Positions 26,044 through 36,354 of a DNA stretch of 64,000 nucleotides are shown here, piece by piece. The notes under the pieces were generated by a model. It worked only from the letters and a program-made list of their open reading frames with translations, was not told the origin of the DNA and made no database searches. The DNA is from Hahella sp. (GTDB lineage Bacteria; Pseudomonadota; Gammaproteobacteria; Pseudomonadales; Oleiphilaceae). The stretch lies in the NCBI GenBank assembly GCA_028280065.1, contig JANQMN010000066.1, forward strand, positions 1 through 64,000, written 5' to 3'. Position numbers and translations under genes: made by a program. How positions within the stretch are numbered: position 1 is the first letter of the stretch; each line of letters begins with the position of its first letter.

Positions 26044-26891
26044 GAACAATCAACCGCATAGCGGATTTGAAAGCCACGATTCGCAATCAACAGCAACAGG
26101 GCAAGCGCATCGGCTTTGTCCCCACTATGGGTAACCTGCACGAGGGCCATATCAGCCTTGTCAGGCATGCACTCACCATTTCGGATTATGTGGTCAGTTC
26201 CATCTTCGTAAACCCACTGCAGTTCGGCGCGAGTGAGGACCTGGACAACTACCCGCGCACCATGAAAGAGGATATGCGGAAACTCGCCGAAGCCGGAGCC
26301 CACTTATTGTTCACACCGACCACCGAACAGGTCTACCCGTTTGGGCTGGAACGCTGCACTAAGGTACTGGTACCGGATTTAACCGACTACCACTGTGGTA
26401 CCAGCCGGCCGGGACATTTCGATGGCGTCAGCACGGTTGTCAACATCCTGTTCAACATGGTCGAGCCGGATGTTGCCGTTTTTGGCGAAAAAGACTTCCA
26501 ACAGTTGGCAGTCATTCGGAAAATGACCAAGGATCTCTTCATACGCGTCCAAATAGAGGGATGCCCGACGGTCCGGGAATCCGACGGCCTGGCGATGAGT
26601 TCCCGAAATGGCTACCTGTCAGTTGAGCAACGTCAAATTGCCAACAGTCTCTATCGGACATTGTCCGAGACTGCTGATAGAATCCGCAGCGGTGCTCGAG
26701 ACTACCAAAACCTACAACAACAAGCTGCCAACACGCTAAGCGAAGCGGGCTTTAAGCCTGACTACTATAATATCGTCAACAGCATAACCCTGGAGCCAGC
26801 CGACTCGGCGGATACCGAAATTGTGATCTTGGCTGCAGCATACCTTGGCACCACAAGACTCATTGACAATATTTATCTAAGGCTGGAATAA
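26040..26891 (+). CDS. panC: Pantothenate synthetase
   Basis: ATP-dependent ligase joining pantoate to beta-alanine. It is 283 residues with the HIGH-like signature [16 protein letters not shown] near the N-terminus, the FGEKDFQQ motif, and the KMSKS-like loop SSRNGYLS. The ATG lies within the TGA of panB. No panD (aspartate decarboxylase) follows; pgi begins 55 bp later. In Pseudomonas a panD gene often sits close by, so here it must lie elsewhere. Confidence 0.98.
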   Translation: MRTINRIADLKATIRNQQQQGKRIGFVPTMGNLHEGHISLVRHALTISDYVVSSIFVNPLQFGASEDLDNYPRTMKEDMRKLAEAGAHLLFTPTTEQVYPFGLERCTKVLVPDLTDYHCGTSRPGHFDGVSTVVNILFNMVEPDVAVFGEKDFQQLAVIRKMTKDLFIRVQIEGCPTVRESDGLAMSSRNGYLSVEQRQIANSLYRTLSETADRIRSGARDYQNLQQQAANTLSEAGFKPDYYNIVNSITLEPADSADTEIVILAAAYLGTTRLIDNIYLRLE

Positions 26892-26946
26892 CCCTTATTA
26901 CCCGCCTTGGGAATACCAATTACTTGCGACCAAAAGGAACAGACAA

Positions 26947-28614
26947 ATGGATTCAAATCCTAGTACTCTGAACGAAAACGCACGCAACGCCTGGCAGACA
27001 CTTGTTGAACACAGTAAAGTGTTTGATGAAACCAGCATCCTCGATTTATTTGAACAGGATGCAAATCGGCTGCAGAATTTTTCTCTGGAAGCCGCCGGAT
27101 TATATCTCGACTATTCCAAAAACAAAGCCTCCGCAGAAACCATCGGCAAACTTATGGCATTGGCGGAAGCCGCCGGCATGAAACCGGCCATCGAAGCCAT
27201 GTTTAAAGGCGAAGCCATCAACCACACCGAAGGCCGCCAAGTACTGCATACCGCCCTGCGTTCATACACTGGCGAACCCGTCATCGTAGACGGCAAGAAC
27301 GTCAAAGAAGATGTCACTGCCGCCCTGGACAAGATGGAGATCTTTGTCAATCAGGTACAACGCGGCGAATGGCTGGGCTTTACCGGCAAGCCCATTACCA
27401 ATGTGGTGAGTATCGGTATCGGCGGTTCCTACCTCGGGCCAAGAGTCGCCATAGAAGGCTTACGCCCCTTCTGGGCGGAAAACCTGCGCACCCATTTTAT
27501 TTCCAACGTGGATGGCGCAGATTTAGCCTACACCCTGGAAAGTCTGTATCCGGAAACCACGCTTTTTATCATTCAATCGAAATCCTTCAAAACCCAGGAA
27601 ACCCTTGCCAACGCGATTTCGGCGCGCAACTGGTTCCTCCAGGAAGGCGGCGATAAGAGCAAGATCTCCCAACACTTTGTCGCTGTTTCCAGCAACGTCG
27701 GCCTGGCGACCGACTTTGGCATCGGCGAAGACAATATCTTACCGATGTGGGATTGGGTCGGCGGCCGTTATTCGCTTTGGTCCGCCATCGGTTTACCGAT
27801 CGCGTTACAGGTCGGCATGCCGGCGTTCCGCGAGTTGCTGGCTGGTGCAGAAGCCTTGGATACACATTTCCGGGAAGCCCCACTAGAGCAAAACATGCCG
27901 GTACTACTAGGGATGCTGGGTGTTTGGTATCACAACTTTTTAGGTGCGGAGAGCTATGCCATCCTGCCCTACGATCAGAGCTTGGAAAACCTGACCGGAC
28001 ATCTGCAACAGGTCGATATGGAAAGTAACGGCAAGACTTGTAATCGGGAGGGCGGCACTGTCGATTACGGCACCGGCCCAATCATCTGGGGTGGCGCGGG
28101 CACTAATGGTCAGCACGCCTACCACCAGCTTTTGCACCAGGGAACGCGTTGGACTCCCGCCGATTTCATTCTGCCTTTGCGCAGTCACCATTCCATCGGC
28201 GAGCACCACGCCATGCTGACATCCAACTGCTTCGCCCAAAGCCAAGCGTTGATGTGCGGCAAGAGCTTGGAAACCGCCAAACAAGAGCTGTTGGACAGCG
28301 GCAAGAACGAGGCGGACGCCGATGCCTTGGCGCCTCACAAAGTGATTCCCGGCAACCGCCCTAGCAATACCTTGTTGATGGAATCCATTACACCTTACTC
28401 ATTGGGTGCACTGATTGCGTTGTATGAACAGAAAGTCTTTGTCCAAGGGGTGATTTGGAATCTGAATTCTTTCGACCAATGGGGAGTCGAACTCGGCAAG
28501 CAGCTCTGTGACAGCATATTACCCATGCTGCGGGACGGCGACGCCAGTACCGCCCATGTGGATGCATCGACGGCGGACCTGGTTGCCAGGTATCGTGAAG
28601 CTAACGGTAATTAA
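26947..28614 (+). CDS. pgi: Glucose-6-phosphate isomerase
   Basis: Interconverts glucose-6-phosphate and fructose-6-phosphate in glycolysis and gluconeogenesis. The 555 residues show the family signatures: SIGIGGSYLGPR in the phosphate-binding region, FIIQSKSFKTQET with the catalytic loop, the WDWVGGRYSLWSAIGLP signature, and the C-terminal catalytic KVIPGNRPSNTL region followed by FDQWGVELGK. Ribosome-binding site AAGGA precedes the ATG by eight bases. A rho-independent terminator follows directly. The panBC–pgi order matches Pseudomonas. Confidence 0.98.
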   Translation: MDSNPSTLNENARNAWQTLVEHSKVFDETSILDLFEQDANRLQNFSLEAAGLYLDYSKNKASAETIGKLMALAEAAGMKPAIEAMFKGEAINHTEGRQVLHTALRSYTGEPVIVDGKNVKEDVTAALDKMEIFVNQVQRGEWLGFTGKPITNVVSIGIGGSYLGPRVAIEGLRPFWAENLRTHFISNVDGADLAYTLESLYPETTLFIIQSKSFKTQETLANAISARNWFLQEGGDKSKISQHFVAVSSNVGLATDFGIGEDNILPMWDWVGGRYSLWSAIGLPIALQVGMPAFRELLAGAEALDTHFREAPLEQNMPVLLGMLGVWYHNFLGAESYAILPYDQSLENLTGHLQQVDMESNGKTCNREGGTVDYGTGPIIWGGAGTNGQHAYHQLLHQGTRWTPADFILPLRSHHSIGEHHAMLTSNCFAQSQALMCGKSLETAKQELLDSGKNEADADALAPHKVIPGNRPSNTLLMESITPYSLGALIALYEQKVFVQGVIWNLNSFDQWGVELGKQLCDSILPMLRDGDASTAHVDASTADLVARYREANGN

Positions 28615-28620
28615 CATACC

Positions 28621-28648
28621 AAGGCGCCCATTTCGGCGCCTTTTCTTT
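28621..28648 (+). terminator. Terminator after pgi
   Basis: AAGGCGCC pairs with GGCGCCTT across a 6-nt loop, followed by TTCTTT. It closes the pgi transcript. Confidence 0.85.
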
Positions 28649-28698
28649 GCCTAACCGGTTTTACTCGTTCGTTCACTCTCAAACCACCGCTCGATCAA

Positions 28699-29181
28699 TC
28701 ATCCAAAATCGATCGGTTTAATACTGCGTTCGCCTGAAAATCTTTGCCAAAGGCTGAGGTAGGATTCACGCTCCACCGGATGCAACCTATCTGGCGCTAA
28801 GTCAGCCAGTGGTTTTAAAACGTGCGCATGTTTTAGTATCTCGTCCCGGGGCAGTTCAACGCCATCGATCACGCCGGCAAGATCGTCATAGGTCAAAATA
28901 TCAATATCCAAGGTTCGCCCCGACCATTTGGTTTCCCTGCCTGTCCGGCCGCTGGCGGCTTCAAGGTTTTTTAAGGAGCGCTGTAACCCGGCGACGGATT
29001 GCGAAGTTTCGAAACTGGCGACCAGATTGACGAAATCATCGCCGTTAAAACCGATGGACCGGCATTGGTAGACAGGCGATAGCTGCAGATGTAAGAACTG
29101 CTCGCCTAAAGCTGCAAAAGCCAGCCTCAAATGCCGTTGCGGATCTATGTTGCTGCCTAACCCGACAAAAACAAACGCCAC
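28699..29181 (-). CDS. folK: Second HPPK homologue (FolK-like), coupled to folB
   Basis: A 160-residue HPPK paralogue: FVGLGSNIDPQRHL at the N-terminus, CRSIGFNGDDFVNLV, and the metal-binding RTLDIDILTYDD motif, then PRDEILKHAHVLKPLADLAP. The true start is the GTG at 29181, whose G is the last base of the folB stop codon (TAGTG), so translation is coupled; the longer ORF begins inside folB. It differs clearly from the pcnB-linked copy, for example in the loop before the RTLDID motif. Two folK-like genes with one next to folB also occur in some Pseudomonas-related genomes. Which copy is the main enzyme cannot be said. Confidence 0.9.
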   Translation of the reverse strand: MAFVFVGLGSNIDPQRHLRLAFAALGEQFLHLQLSPVYQCRSIGFNGDDFVNLVASFETSQSVAGLQRSLKNLEAASGRTGRETKWSGRTLDIDILTYDDLAGVIDGVELPRDEILKHAHVLKPLADLAPDRLHPVERESYLSLWQRFSGERSIKPIDFG

Positions 29182-29534
29182 TATTCGAAGCTCCTTTCCA
29201 AGCTGATACCAACGGACTCGGTATAGGCCAATGCGGAGGGCTTGCGAATATGCAGACGCAGCCAATTTACCTTGAAGGTTTCATGCAATATGCCGGCAAA
29301 CCGGTCCGCCAGCGTCTCCAATAATTGAAACTGCCGGTTAGCCGCGTACTCCCGCAGATGCCTGCAAACCTCTGCATAATCAAGGGCGTATTGCAGATCG
29401 TCCGACTCGGCTGCCCGACGATGATCCCAGGCCAGCTCCAAGTCGAGATACAGGCGTTGCGGGTAGTGCTGTTCGAACGCATATGCCCCGATGACGGTAT
29501 CGATTTGCAAGGCTTCAATAATTACTCTATCCAC
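29181..29534 (-). CDS. folB: Dihydroneopterin aldolase
   Basis: A 117-residue aldolase/epimerase converting dihydroneopterin to hydroxymethyl-dihydropterin, the substrate of HPPK. It carries the conserved ALQIDTVIGAYAFEQHYPQR start and a DYAEVCRHLRE segment, and ends in the KPSALAYTESVGISLER region. The catalytic lysine is in the RKPSA segment. It lies upstream of and coupled to the second folK gene, giving consecutive folate-pathway steps on one message. It is divergent from plsY, as in E. coli. Confidence 0.96.
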   Translation of the reverse strand: MDRVIIEALQIDTVIGAYAFEQHYPQRLYLDLELAWDHRRAAESDDLQYALDYAEVCRHLREYAANRQFQLLETLADRFAGILHETFKVNWLRLHIRKPSALAYTESVGISLERSFE

Positions 29535-29653
29535 GATGAAGGGGTCTTTCGCTAGCAGGTAACGGGTAGGCGCTCATACTGAAGTCGCCTGGATTTTTCA
29601 CAATTCAGTTGGCAGACTGACAAAGATTACACAACCTCGACTGTATTAGCTAG

Positions 29654-30238
29654 ATGGAACATCCGCTGCCGCTTTTGATCTGCGCCGTTTTGGCTTATGT
29701 GTTGGGATCGACGATGGGAGCCTTCTGGATTGCCAAGTTTTTCCATCTGCCTGATCCCGCCGTTACCGGTTCGAAGAACCCCGGCGCGACCAATATCTAC
29801 CGTTTAGGCGGCTGGCTACCCGCTTTATTAACCCTGGTATGGGACGCGGTCAAAGGCGCTATTCCCACCGCTCTTGCCGTGATTTTGGAACTAAGCGTTT
29901 ACGAGCAGGGTATTGTTGTGCTGGCAGCACTGATCGGCCACATGCTGCCGATGTTTCATAAGTTTCGCGGTGGAAAAGGAGTCGCGACCGTCTTCGGCTG
30001 TGGTTTGGTCATGGCGCCATTGACAATTCTAAGCCTGGCCCTGATTTGGTCAAGCATGTTTTATTGGCGTCGAATATCCTCTGTCTCCTCGCTCACGGCA
30101 GCCGTCTGCGCTCCTTGGCTGGCCTGGTGGCTTGATCCGGCTTATGCTTCCCTCTTCATGTTATTGGCACTGTTTATATTGGTCAGACACCGGGAGAATA
30201 TTGTCAAGCTAGCCCGAGGCGGAGAGCAATCATTATAG
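29654..30238 (+). CDS. plsY: Acyl-phosphate:glycerol-3-phosphate acyltransferase
   Basis: Inner-membrane enzyme of phospholipid synthesis using acyl-phosphate. It is 194 residues with several transmembrane helices and the PlsY motifs GSKNPGATNIYR (motif 1), KFRGGKGVATVFG (motif 2, glycine-rich) and RHRENI near the C-terminus. Divergent from folB and convergent with tsaD, the common gammaproteobacterial arrangement. Confidence 0.97.
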   Translation: MEHPLPLLICAVLAYVLGSTMGAFWIAKFFHLPDPAVTGSKNPGATNIYRLGGWLPALLTLVWDAVKGAIPTALAVILELSVYEQGIVVLAALIGHMLPMFHKFRGGKGVATVFGCGLVMAPLTILSLALIWSSMFYWRRISSVSSLTAAVCAPWLAWWLDPAYASLFMLLALFILVRHRENIVKLARGGEQSL

Positions 30239-30259
30239 CCAATTCATTGGCTTCACAGC

Positions 30260-31291
30260 TCAGGATATGCCTTTTACCTCAGAAAGTTCTGTCAATGGCC
30301 ATCGTGGCTTCGAGACTATCGCCAGATCGTTCTGTTCACCGGCGGCCAATCGCTGAAATCCTGCGTAGGCGATCATTGCGCCGTTGTCGGTACAGAATTC
30401 GGGTCGGGCATAGTAAACCTGGGCTTTTTCCTTGACTGCCATGGCTTCCAACTTCTCTCGCAAGCGCAGATTGGCACTGACGCCGCCAGCCATGATTAAC
30501 CGCTTTAAACCGGTTTGCTGAATAGCCCGACGGCACTTAATGACCATGGTATCGACTACCGCGTCTTGAAACCCCGCCGCAATGTCAGCCCGATATTGCG
30601 GATCATGCTTGTCTTTCTCGTCTTGCAATAAGTTCAGGGTAAAGGTTTTAAGTCCGCTGAAACTAAAATCCAAGCCTGGCCGGTCGGTCATGGGCCGGGG
30701 GAATTTGAAGCGTTGCGCATTCCCTTTTTGTGCCAGCTTCGCTACCTGGGGTCCACCCGGATAATCCAGCTCCAACATTTTGGCAACCTTGTCGAAAGCT
30801 TCCCCAGCCGCATCATCCAAGGATTCACCGAGTAACGCGTATTGCCCAACACCCGTTACGCTCACCAACTGGGTATGGCCACCGGATACCAGCAAAGCAA
30901 TAAAGGGGAACTCCGGCGGGTTTTCTTCCAACATCGGCGCTAACAGGTGCCCTTCCATATGGTGCACGCCAATTGCGGGAATTCCTAAGCCGAATGCCAG
31001 GGAAGTGGCAAATGCACCGCCTACCATTAGTGCGCCAATCAAACCGGGGCCTGCGGTATACGCCACTGCGCTTACATCTTTCAACTCCTTTTGGCAGTCT
31101 CCCAATAACCCATGAATCAGCGGCATCAGCTTGCGCACATGATCCCGAGACGCGAGTTCCGGCACCACGCCACCATAATCAGCATGAAGCGCTACCTGGC
31201 TATAGAGCTCATGTCCCAATAAGCCCTGTTCGCTGTGATACAACGCCACACCCGTTTCGTCACAAGAAGTTTCTATCCCCAACACCAGCAT
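30260..31291 (-). CDS. tsaD: tRNA N6-adenosine threonylcarbamoyltransferase
   Basis: Catalytic subunit of t6A37 formation on ANN-decoding tRNAs. It is 343 residues from ATG 31291 ([18 protein letters not shown]); the longer ORF starts in the rpsU promoter region and is rejected. The ASKHA-fold motifs are present: the N-terminal phosphate loop, metal-binding HHMEGHL, the [10 protein letters not shown] segment, and the C-terminal [10 protein letters not shown] and [11 protein letters not shown]. It is divergent from rpsU, the usual arrangement. The tRNA-Ile2 in this window (anticodon CAU) would be a t6A substrate. Confidence 0.97.
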   Translation of the reverse strand: MLVLGIETSCDETGVALYHSEQGLLGHELYSQVALHADYGGVVPELASRDHVRKLMPLIHGLLGDCQKELKDVSAVAYTAGPGLIGALMVGGAFATSLAFGLGIPAIGVHHMEGHLLAPMLEENPPEFPFIALLVSGGHTQLVSVTGVGQYALLGESLDDAAGEAFDKVAKMLELDYPGGPQVAKLAQKGNAQRFKFPRPMTDRPGLDFSFSGLKTFTLNLLQDEKDKHDPQYRADIAAGFQDAVVDTMVIKCRRAIQQTGLKRLIMAGGVSANLRLREKLEAMAVKEKAQVYYARPEFCTDNGAMIAYAGFQRLAAGEQNDLAIVSKPRWPLTELSEVKGIS

Positions 31292-31387
31292 TATCTTTTT
31301 ACAACACTCTGCTTTGAACTGAAGGTGTCGATTTTCACATGGCAAGAATTCATGGCGCAAATAATTCGCACAAAAGTCGAATGGGGC

Positions 31388-31417
31388 TTTACAAGTGTTA
31401 TACATAAAGCTTAGAAT
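31388..31417 (+). promoter_or_regulatory. Predicted sigma-70 promoter of rpsU
   Basis: TTTACA (31388–31393) and TAGAAT (31412–31417) separated by 18 bp, 70 bp before the rpsU ATG. It is the likely head of the rpsU–yqeY–dnaG–rpoD transcript. Confidence 0.55.
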
Positions 31418-31486
31418 TCGCGCCCCTGATTCATTTATAGAATTTTATAGCAATTTTCCGATTTAAAACGAAAGAGAGCGGATTAA

Positions 31487-31702
31487 ATGCCTTCGGTAAA
31501 GATTAAAGAGAACGAGCCTTTTGACGTTGCACTACGCAGATTCAAGCGCTCCTGCGAAAAGGCAGGAATCCTTTCAGAAGTACGTCGTCGCGAGTTCTAC
31601 GAGAAGCCAACTTCTGAACGTAAGCGCAAGTTGGCTGCTGCCGTTAAGCGTCACGCTAAGAAAGTTCAACGCGAACAACGCCGCTTCGAAAGGCTTTACT
31701 AA
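31487..31702 (+). CDS. rpsU: 30S ribosomal protein S21
   Basis: A 71-residue, very basic S21 ([20 protein letters not shown], ending in a Lys/Arg-rich tail), the full family length. It is the first gene of the macromolecular synthesis operon with dnaG and rpoD, here with yqeY inserted. GAAAGAGAG lies in front of the ATG. Confidence 0.99.
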   Translation: MPSVKIKENEPFDVALRRFKRSCEKAGILSEVRRREFYEKPTSERKRKLAAAVKRHAKKVQREQRRFERLY

Positions 31703-31935
31703 ACACTACAGATCTAAATTGACCCGCTGATCGTTTCGCTATAGGTAACCTGTAGATCAGTCCGTCAACCAATAGATCGCTCTTATAGCTCTTGTCAGCC
31801 TGCCCTGGACCGTGCGGGATGCCAAGAGCTATTTGCGTTTGTGGACTTTGTAGTCGAGACTCGTTTGCCATTGCATCCGTTAGACCTGGTTCCACCTACC
31901 CAACAACCCGTCGATTGTGACAGGAGGCTGAGTTC

Positions 31936-32382
31936 ATGACATTGAAAACAGATATCACAGAAGCAATGAAAAATGCCATGCGGGCCAAGGAAAAACAGCG
32001 GCTCGGCGCGATCCGCCTGATTCTGGCTGAAATTAAGAAAATTGAAGTGGATGAACGGATAGAAGTCGACGACCAGCGTGTATTGAGCATTCTGGACAAG
32101 ATGAATAAACAGCGCAAAGACTCGATCACCCAATATCAAGCGGCTGGCCGGGATGATCTGGTGGCTATTGAACAGGCCGAGATGCAGGTAATCGCAGAGT
32201 TTTTGCCTGCCGCGCTAACTGACAGTGAAATCGAATCCATTGTAAAAGACGCTATTGCCGCAAGTGGTGCATCCGGGATGCAGGACATGGGCAAAGTAAT
32301 GGGCATCGTCAAACCGAAAGTCCAGGGCCGTGCCGACATGGGCGCGATCAGCAATATGGTGAAAGCGGCACTTGCCGGCTGA
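31936..32382 (+). CDS. yqeY: YqeY/GatB-tail family protein
   Basis: A 148-residue protein of the YqeY family, related to the tRNA-binding tail domain of the GatB amidotransferase subunit. Recognisable features are the N-terminal LKTDITEAMKNAMRAKEKQR and the C-terminal GKVMGIVKPKVQGRADMGAI. GAGGCTGAGTTC precedes the ATG. Its placement between rpsU and dnaG is conserved in many proteobacteria. A role in tRNA or amidotransferase biology is inferred from the domain only. Confidence 0.95.
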   Translation: MTLKTDITEAMKNAMRAKEKQRLGAIRLILAEIKKIEVDERIEVDDQRVLSILDKMNKQRKDSITQYQAAGRDDLVAIEQAEMQVIAEFLPAALTDSEIESIVKDAIAASGASGMQDMGKVMGIVKPKVQGRADMGAISNMVKAALAG

Positions 32383-32427
32383 TTCCATCCGCCTAGGCGC
32401 TAACTAAACAGATTCCGTCAAAACATC

Positions 32428-34188
32428 ATGGCCTACGGACAAATACCGAACCCCTTTATTGAAGATCTGGTCGCCAGGACTGACCTGGCCAACCTGATTG
32501 GGGAGCGCGTCCAACTCAAAAAGGCGGGCGGCAACCACAAAGGTTGCTGCCCCTTTCATGACGAAAAAACGCCCTCTTTTTTCGTCTACAACCAGGCCGA
32601 CCCGGCGCACTATCATTGCTTCGGCTGTGGCGCCCATGGCGATGCCATCGACTTCTTGCAGAACATCGAGCACTTGAGCTTTGCCGATGCCGTCGAATCG
32701 TTGGCCGCCCGCTACGGCCTCGAAGTTCCCCGGGATCAGTCAGCGCAACAAGCTCATGACCAACTTAAACCCTTATTGGAAGCCGCAACCCAGGCACAAG
32801 AGAACTTCCGTAGGGCGCTAACAGAGCATCCCGATGCGGATATCGCCGTGCAATACCTGAAAAAACGCGGAATCTCCGACGAGATGACCAGCTTGTTCGG
32901 CCTTGGTTTCGCTCCTGCAAACAGGCAATTCCTGACCCGTCCGGCAGCACCTCAACGACTGCGCGCCTATCAGGATCTGCGTTTGGTCATCGATAAAGAC
33001 GGTAGTAAATTCGACCTCTTTCAGAACCGGCTAATGTTCCCGATTCGGAATACTCGCGGCAGAGTAGTCGCATTTGCCGGACGTACGCTCGGCAATGACC
33101 GCAGCAAGTATATTAACAGCCCTGAATCCGCCATTTTTCACAAGAGCCAACATTTATACGGCCTGTGGGAAGCGCGGCAGCGATCTAAAAAACTAGAGCA
33201 GCTAATCGTTGTCGAAGGTTACCTTGACGTTATCAGCCTATCCCAGCATGGCATTACCAATGCCGTGGCCGCCATGGGTACCGCCACCAACGAAGAAAAT
33301 CTCAGTCATCTGCTGGCGACCTGCGGCAACATTGTTTTTTGTTTTGACGGCGATCAGGCAGGTGTTGCTGCGGCAGACAAAGCACTGAGGAACATTCTCA
33401 GTCTGGTTCAGGACGGTCAAAAGATCAGTTTTCTGTTGCTACCAGAGGGGGAAGACCCCGACAGTCTGATTCGAAAAGAAGGCACGAATGCTTTCCAAAC
33501 CCGCATTGAAAATGCGCTGCCGTTATCGGAGTACCTGTTCGAATCAGCCGGCCGTGATTTGAATTTGCAGCTACCGGAGGACAAGGGCGTATTATCGAGT
33601 CGCAGTAGAGAGTTGTTTGCGCCGGTTAATGCGAAAATTCTCAAGGAAGGGCTTTACCAACGTTTGCGGGAGCTCACACGCGCTCCGCGTTGGAGCAAAG
33701 CGTCACATTTCGGCCAACATAAACCGCTTTCGCAGCCGGTTCCGGTGCCAAATCGGACGGTAGCACGTGTTTGCCTGGGTTTGTACCAGCAACCTGACTG
33801 GGCTAAAGAAGTCCAAGACCATCTTAACTTTGAAATTACCGATAAAGACGAGTCGGCGCTGCCCATTTTCCTGCACTGGATCCTCAGTTCAGGTGTGCAA
33901 ACCAGCCGGGAAATTCTCTACGCCCTAGCCGTCGATAGCGGTTTGCGATCACAGTTCGGCAACTTGTTTCAGGAGCTGCAACATATTTTCGATGAAAAGG
34001 ACAATTTTCGCGAAGCACAGGCTATGCTTAATGTGCTTCGAAGCAAATACCTTCGTAAAAACTTCGAACAGGTGGAAAAGGAAATGCTCGCAAATCCCAA
34101 GGATGCCGGTGTACAGGAAAAATATCGAACCATTACAAAACAGCTCAATGCTATCCAGGAAAAGTCCAGCCAGCAGGATATGGCTTGA
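32428..34188 (+). CDS. dnaG: DNA primase
   Basis: Synthesises RNA primers at the replication fork. The 586 residues contain the N-terminal zinc ribbon (CCPFHDEKTPSFFV ... HCFGCGAHGD). The TOPRIM core has the VVEGYLDV glutamate motif and the FDGDQAG aspartate motif, with the RNA-polymerase-like EFGRIMFPIRN-type region visible as RLMFPIRNTRGRVVAFAGR. A C-terminal helicase-interaction domain of about 150 residues completes it. Its stop codon overlaps a consensus heat-shock promoter for rpoD. Confidence 0.98.
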   Translation: MAYGQIPNPFIEDLVARTDLANLIGERVQLKKAGGNHKGCCPFHDEKTPSFFVYNQADPAHYHCFGCGAHGDAIDFLQNIEHLSFADAVESLAARYGLEVPRDQSAQQAHDQLKPLLEAATQAQENFRRALTEHPDADIAVQYLKKRGISDEMTSLFGLGFAPANRQFLTRPAAPQRLRAYQDLRLVIDKDGSKFDLFQNRLMFPIRNTRGRVVAFAGRTLGNDRSKYINSPESAIFHKSQHLYGLWEARQRSKKLEQLIVVEGYLDVISLSQHGITNAVAAMGTATNEENLSHLLATCGNIVFCFDGDQAGVAAADKALRNILSLVQDGQKISFLLLPEGEDPDSLIRKEGTNAFQTRIENALPLSEYLFESAGRDLNLQLPEDKGVLSSRSRELFAPVNAKILKEGLYQRLRELTRAPRWSKASHFGQHKPLSQPVPVPNRTVARVCLGLYQQPDWAKEVQDHLNFEITDKDESALPIFLHWILSSGVQTSREILYALAVDSGLRSQFGNLFQELQHIFDEKDNFREAQAMLNVLRSKYLRKNFEQVEKEMLANPKDAGVQEKYRTITKQLNAIQEKSSQQDMA

Positions 34189-34211
34189 AATAATTTTCGT
34201 TAACCCCATTT
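34184..34211 (+). promoter_or_regulatory. Sigma-32 (heat-shock) promoter for rpoD
   Basis: CTTGAAA (34184–34190), 13 bp spacer, CCCCATTT (34204–34211). This is a full match to the RpoH consensus CTTGAAA-N11-16-CCCCATNT. The -35 element includes the dnaG stop codon. E. coli rpoD also has a heat-shock promoter in or near dnaG. Confidence 0.85.
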
Positions 34212-34243
34212 ACTGTTTCCTGGCGTGAAATCGCCGGAAACGC

Positions 34244-34249
34244 TATAAT
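34244..34249 (+). promoter_or_regulatory. Second rpoD promoter -10 (TATAAT)
   Basis: A perfect TATAAT 49 bp before the rpoD ATG. The -35 region is occupied by an imperfect inverted repeat, GTTTCC/GGAAAC with internal GGCG/CGCC (34215–34241). No good -35 hexamer is visible, so the promoter may depend on another factor or use an extended contact. Confidence 0.5.
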
Positions 34250-34297
34250 GGCTGTTTGTTTTTTGTATTTTAAAGCCACCGATTTTGTAGGGTGACA

Positions 34298-36208
34298 ATG
34301 TCAGGCAATACCCGTAAATCCAGATTAAAAGAGCTTATCGCCCGCGGTAAAGAGCAAGGCTATCTAACCTATTCCGAGGTCAATGATCACCTCCCCGAGG
34401 ATATTGCCGATCCAGATCAGGTGGAAGATATCATTCGCATGATCAACGACATGGGGATAATCGTTTCGGAAGTCGCCCCAGACGCTGATACCTTGCTGAT
34501 TACCGATGGTGAGTCCACCACGGATGAAACGGCTGCGGCAGAGGCTGCAGCGGCGTTAGCTTCAGTTGAAAACGATGTAGGCCGCACCACGGATCCCGTG
34601 CGGATGTACATGCGCGAAATGGGTACAGTCGAGCTACTTACCCGCGAAGGTGAAATCCAGATCGCCAAGCGAATCGAAGAAGGCCTGAGCGAAGTCATGA
34701 GCTCCCTGGTCTACTTCCCAGGCACCGTTAGCCGAATTGTCGCCGCTTATCAAAATACCCTCGAAGAAGATGGTGGCAGACTCAGCGACATCATTACCGG
34801 CTTTCTTGATCCCGTGGATGAAGAAGCGCTTTCCGGCGGCCAGAGCACGGACGAGGCGGATTCAGGCTCCGAGGATGACGACAACGATGAAGACGATGAG
34901 TCCATAGTATCCTCGAAAAAGCCCAAAGCCGAAGGATCGGAATCGAAAGATGGCGACGACGAGGATGAAGACGAGGACGATTCCGATGACGATGGCGGTC
35001 CCGATCCCGAACTGGCGCGCGAACGTTTCACGGCCTTGGCAGAAACCTATGACGACGTATTGACAGCTATCGAACAGCATGGCCGCGCCAGCGCCGAGGC
35101 CCAATCAGCCTACATTCGCCTTGGCGAACTGTTTGCGCCATTTAAACTGTCACAAAAACTGTTTGACGGCATCATCATACAGATCCGTGCGACCAACGAC
35201 AGCGTGCGCAGCTTCGAGCGTGAAATCATGCGGATTTGCACCCGCGAATGTCATATGCCGCGCAAGAACTTCATTAAATCTTTCCCCGGCAATGAAACCA
35301 ATCTCGAATGGGCGCAATGCCATGAAGGCCAAACAGATACATGGGCCCAGGCGCTGGCGGAGCGGGCGGAAGAAATTTCCCGCCTGCAACGAAGAATTCT
35401 CGGCATTCAGAATGAAGTCGGACTGCCCATCTCTGAAATCAAAGAAATCCATCGGCGGATTTCCATTGGTGAGGCAAAAGCCCGCCGGGCAAAAAAAGAA
35501 ATGGTGGAAGCCAACCTGCGATTGGTTATTTCGATTGCCAAGAAATATACCAATCGCGGCCTGCAGTTCCTGGATTTGATTCAGGAAGGCAACATCGGTC
35601 TGATGAAAGCCGTTGATAAGTTCGAATACCGCCGGGGCTACAAGTTTTCCACCTACGCTACCTGGTGGATTCGCCAGGCCATCACCAGGTCCATCGCCGA
35701 TCAGGCTAGAACCATTCGAATTCCGGTACACATGATCGAGACCATTAACAAGCTGAACCGGATTTCCCGGCAAATGCTACAGGAAATGGGACGCGAACCG
35801 ACCCCGGAAGAGCTGGCGCGAAAAATGGATATGCCGGAGGATAAAATCCGCAAGGTATTGAAAATCGCCAAAGAGCCAATCTCCATGGAAACTCCGATCG
35901 GCGACGACGAAGATTCGCACTTGGGAGATTTCATCGAAGATGGTCACGCCGAATCGCCGATCGATCGTGCCACCTCCGAAGGCTTACGAGAATCGACCCG
36001 ACGGGTGCTCGCAGGTCTGACTGCCCGAGAAGCCAAAGTGCTACGCATGCGGTTTGGCATTGAGATGAATACCGACCATACTCTTGAAGAAGTCGGCAAG
36101 CAGTTTGACGTCACCCGTGAACGGATACGGCAGATCGAGGCTAAAGCATTGCGAAAATTGCGTCATCCAAGCCGCTCGGATCACTTACGTAGCTTTATCG
36201 ACGAGTAA
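34298..36208 (+). CDS. rpoD: RNA polymerase primary sigma factor RpoD (sigma-70)
   Basis: Housekeeping sigma factor, 636 residues from ATG 34298; a GTG six bases upstream would add two residues, but the MSG start matches Pseudomonas RpoD. It shows region 1.1 ([20 protein letters not shown]), region 1.2 ([20 protein letters not shown]), and the acidic non-conserved region with long Asp/Glu runs typical of proteobacterial sigma-70. Region 2 carries [20 protein letters not shown] and the -10 recognition segment [12 protein letters not shown]. Regions 3 and 4 follow, including the -35 recognition helix [20 protein letters not shown]. Served by a sigma-32 and a sigma-70-like promoter directly upstream in addition to the operon promoter. 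Confidence 0.98.
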   Translation: MSGNTRKSRLKELIARGKEQGYLTYSEVNDHLPEDIADPDQVEDIIRMINDMGIIVSEVAPDADTLLITDGESTTDETAAAEAAAALASVENDVGRTTDPVRMYMREMGTVELLTREGEIQIAKRIEEGLSEVMSSLVYFPGTVSRIVAAYQNTLEEDGGRLSDIITGFLDPVDEEALSGGQSTDEADSGSEDDDNDEDDESIVSSKKPKAEGSESKDGDDEDEDEDDSDDDGGPDPELARERFTALAETYDDVLTAIEQHGRASAEAQSAYIRLGELFAPFKLSQKLFDGIIIQIRATNDSVRSFEREIMRICTRECHMPRKNFIKSFPGNETNLEWAQCHEGQTDTWAQALAERAEEISRLQRRILGIQNEVGLPISEIKEIHRRISIGEAKARRAKKEMVEANLRLVISIAKKYTNRGLQFLDLIQEGNIGLMKAVDKFEYRRGYKFSTYATWWIRQAITRSIADQARTIRIPVHMIETINKLNRISRQMLQEMGREPTPEELARKMDMPEDKIRKVLKIAKEPISMETPIGDDEDSHLGDFIEDGHAESPIDRATSEGLRESTRRVLAGLTAREAKVLRMRFGIEMNTDHTLEEVGKQFDVTRERIRQIEAKALRKLRHPSRSDHLRSFIDE

Positions 36209-36277
36209 TCACCTCTAAAACCAGTAGCGCCAATTAACCAGGATCAGTATAATTGGCGCCCTTCGAAATTCCTCTAA

Positions 36278-36354
<77 letters not shown>

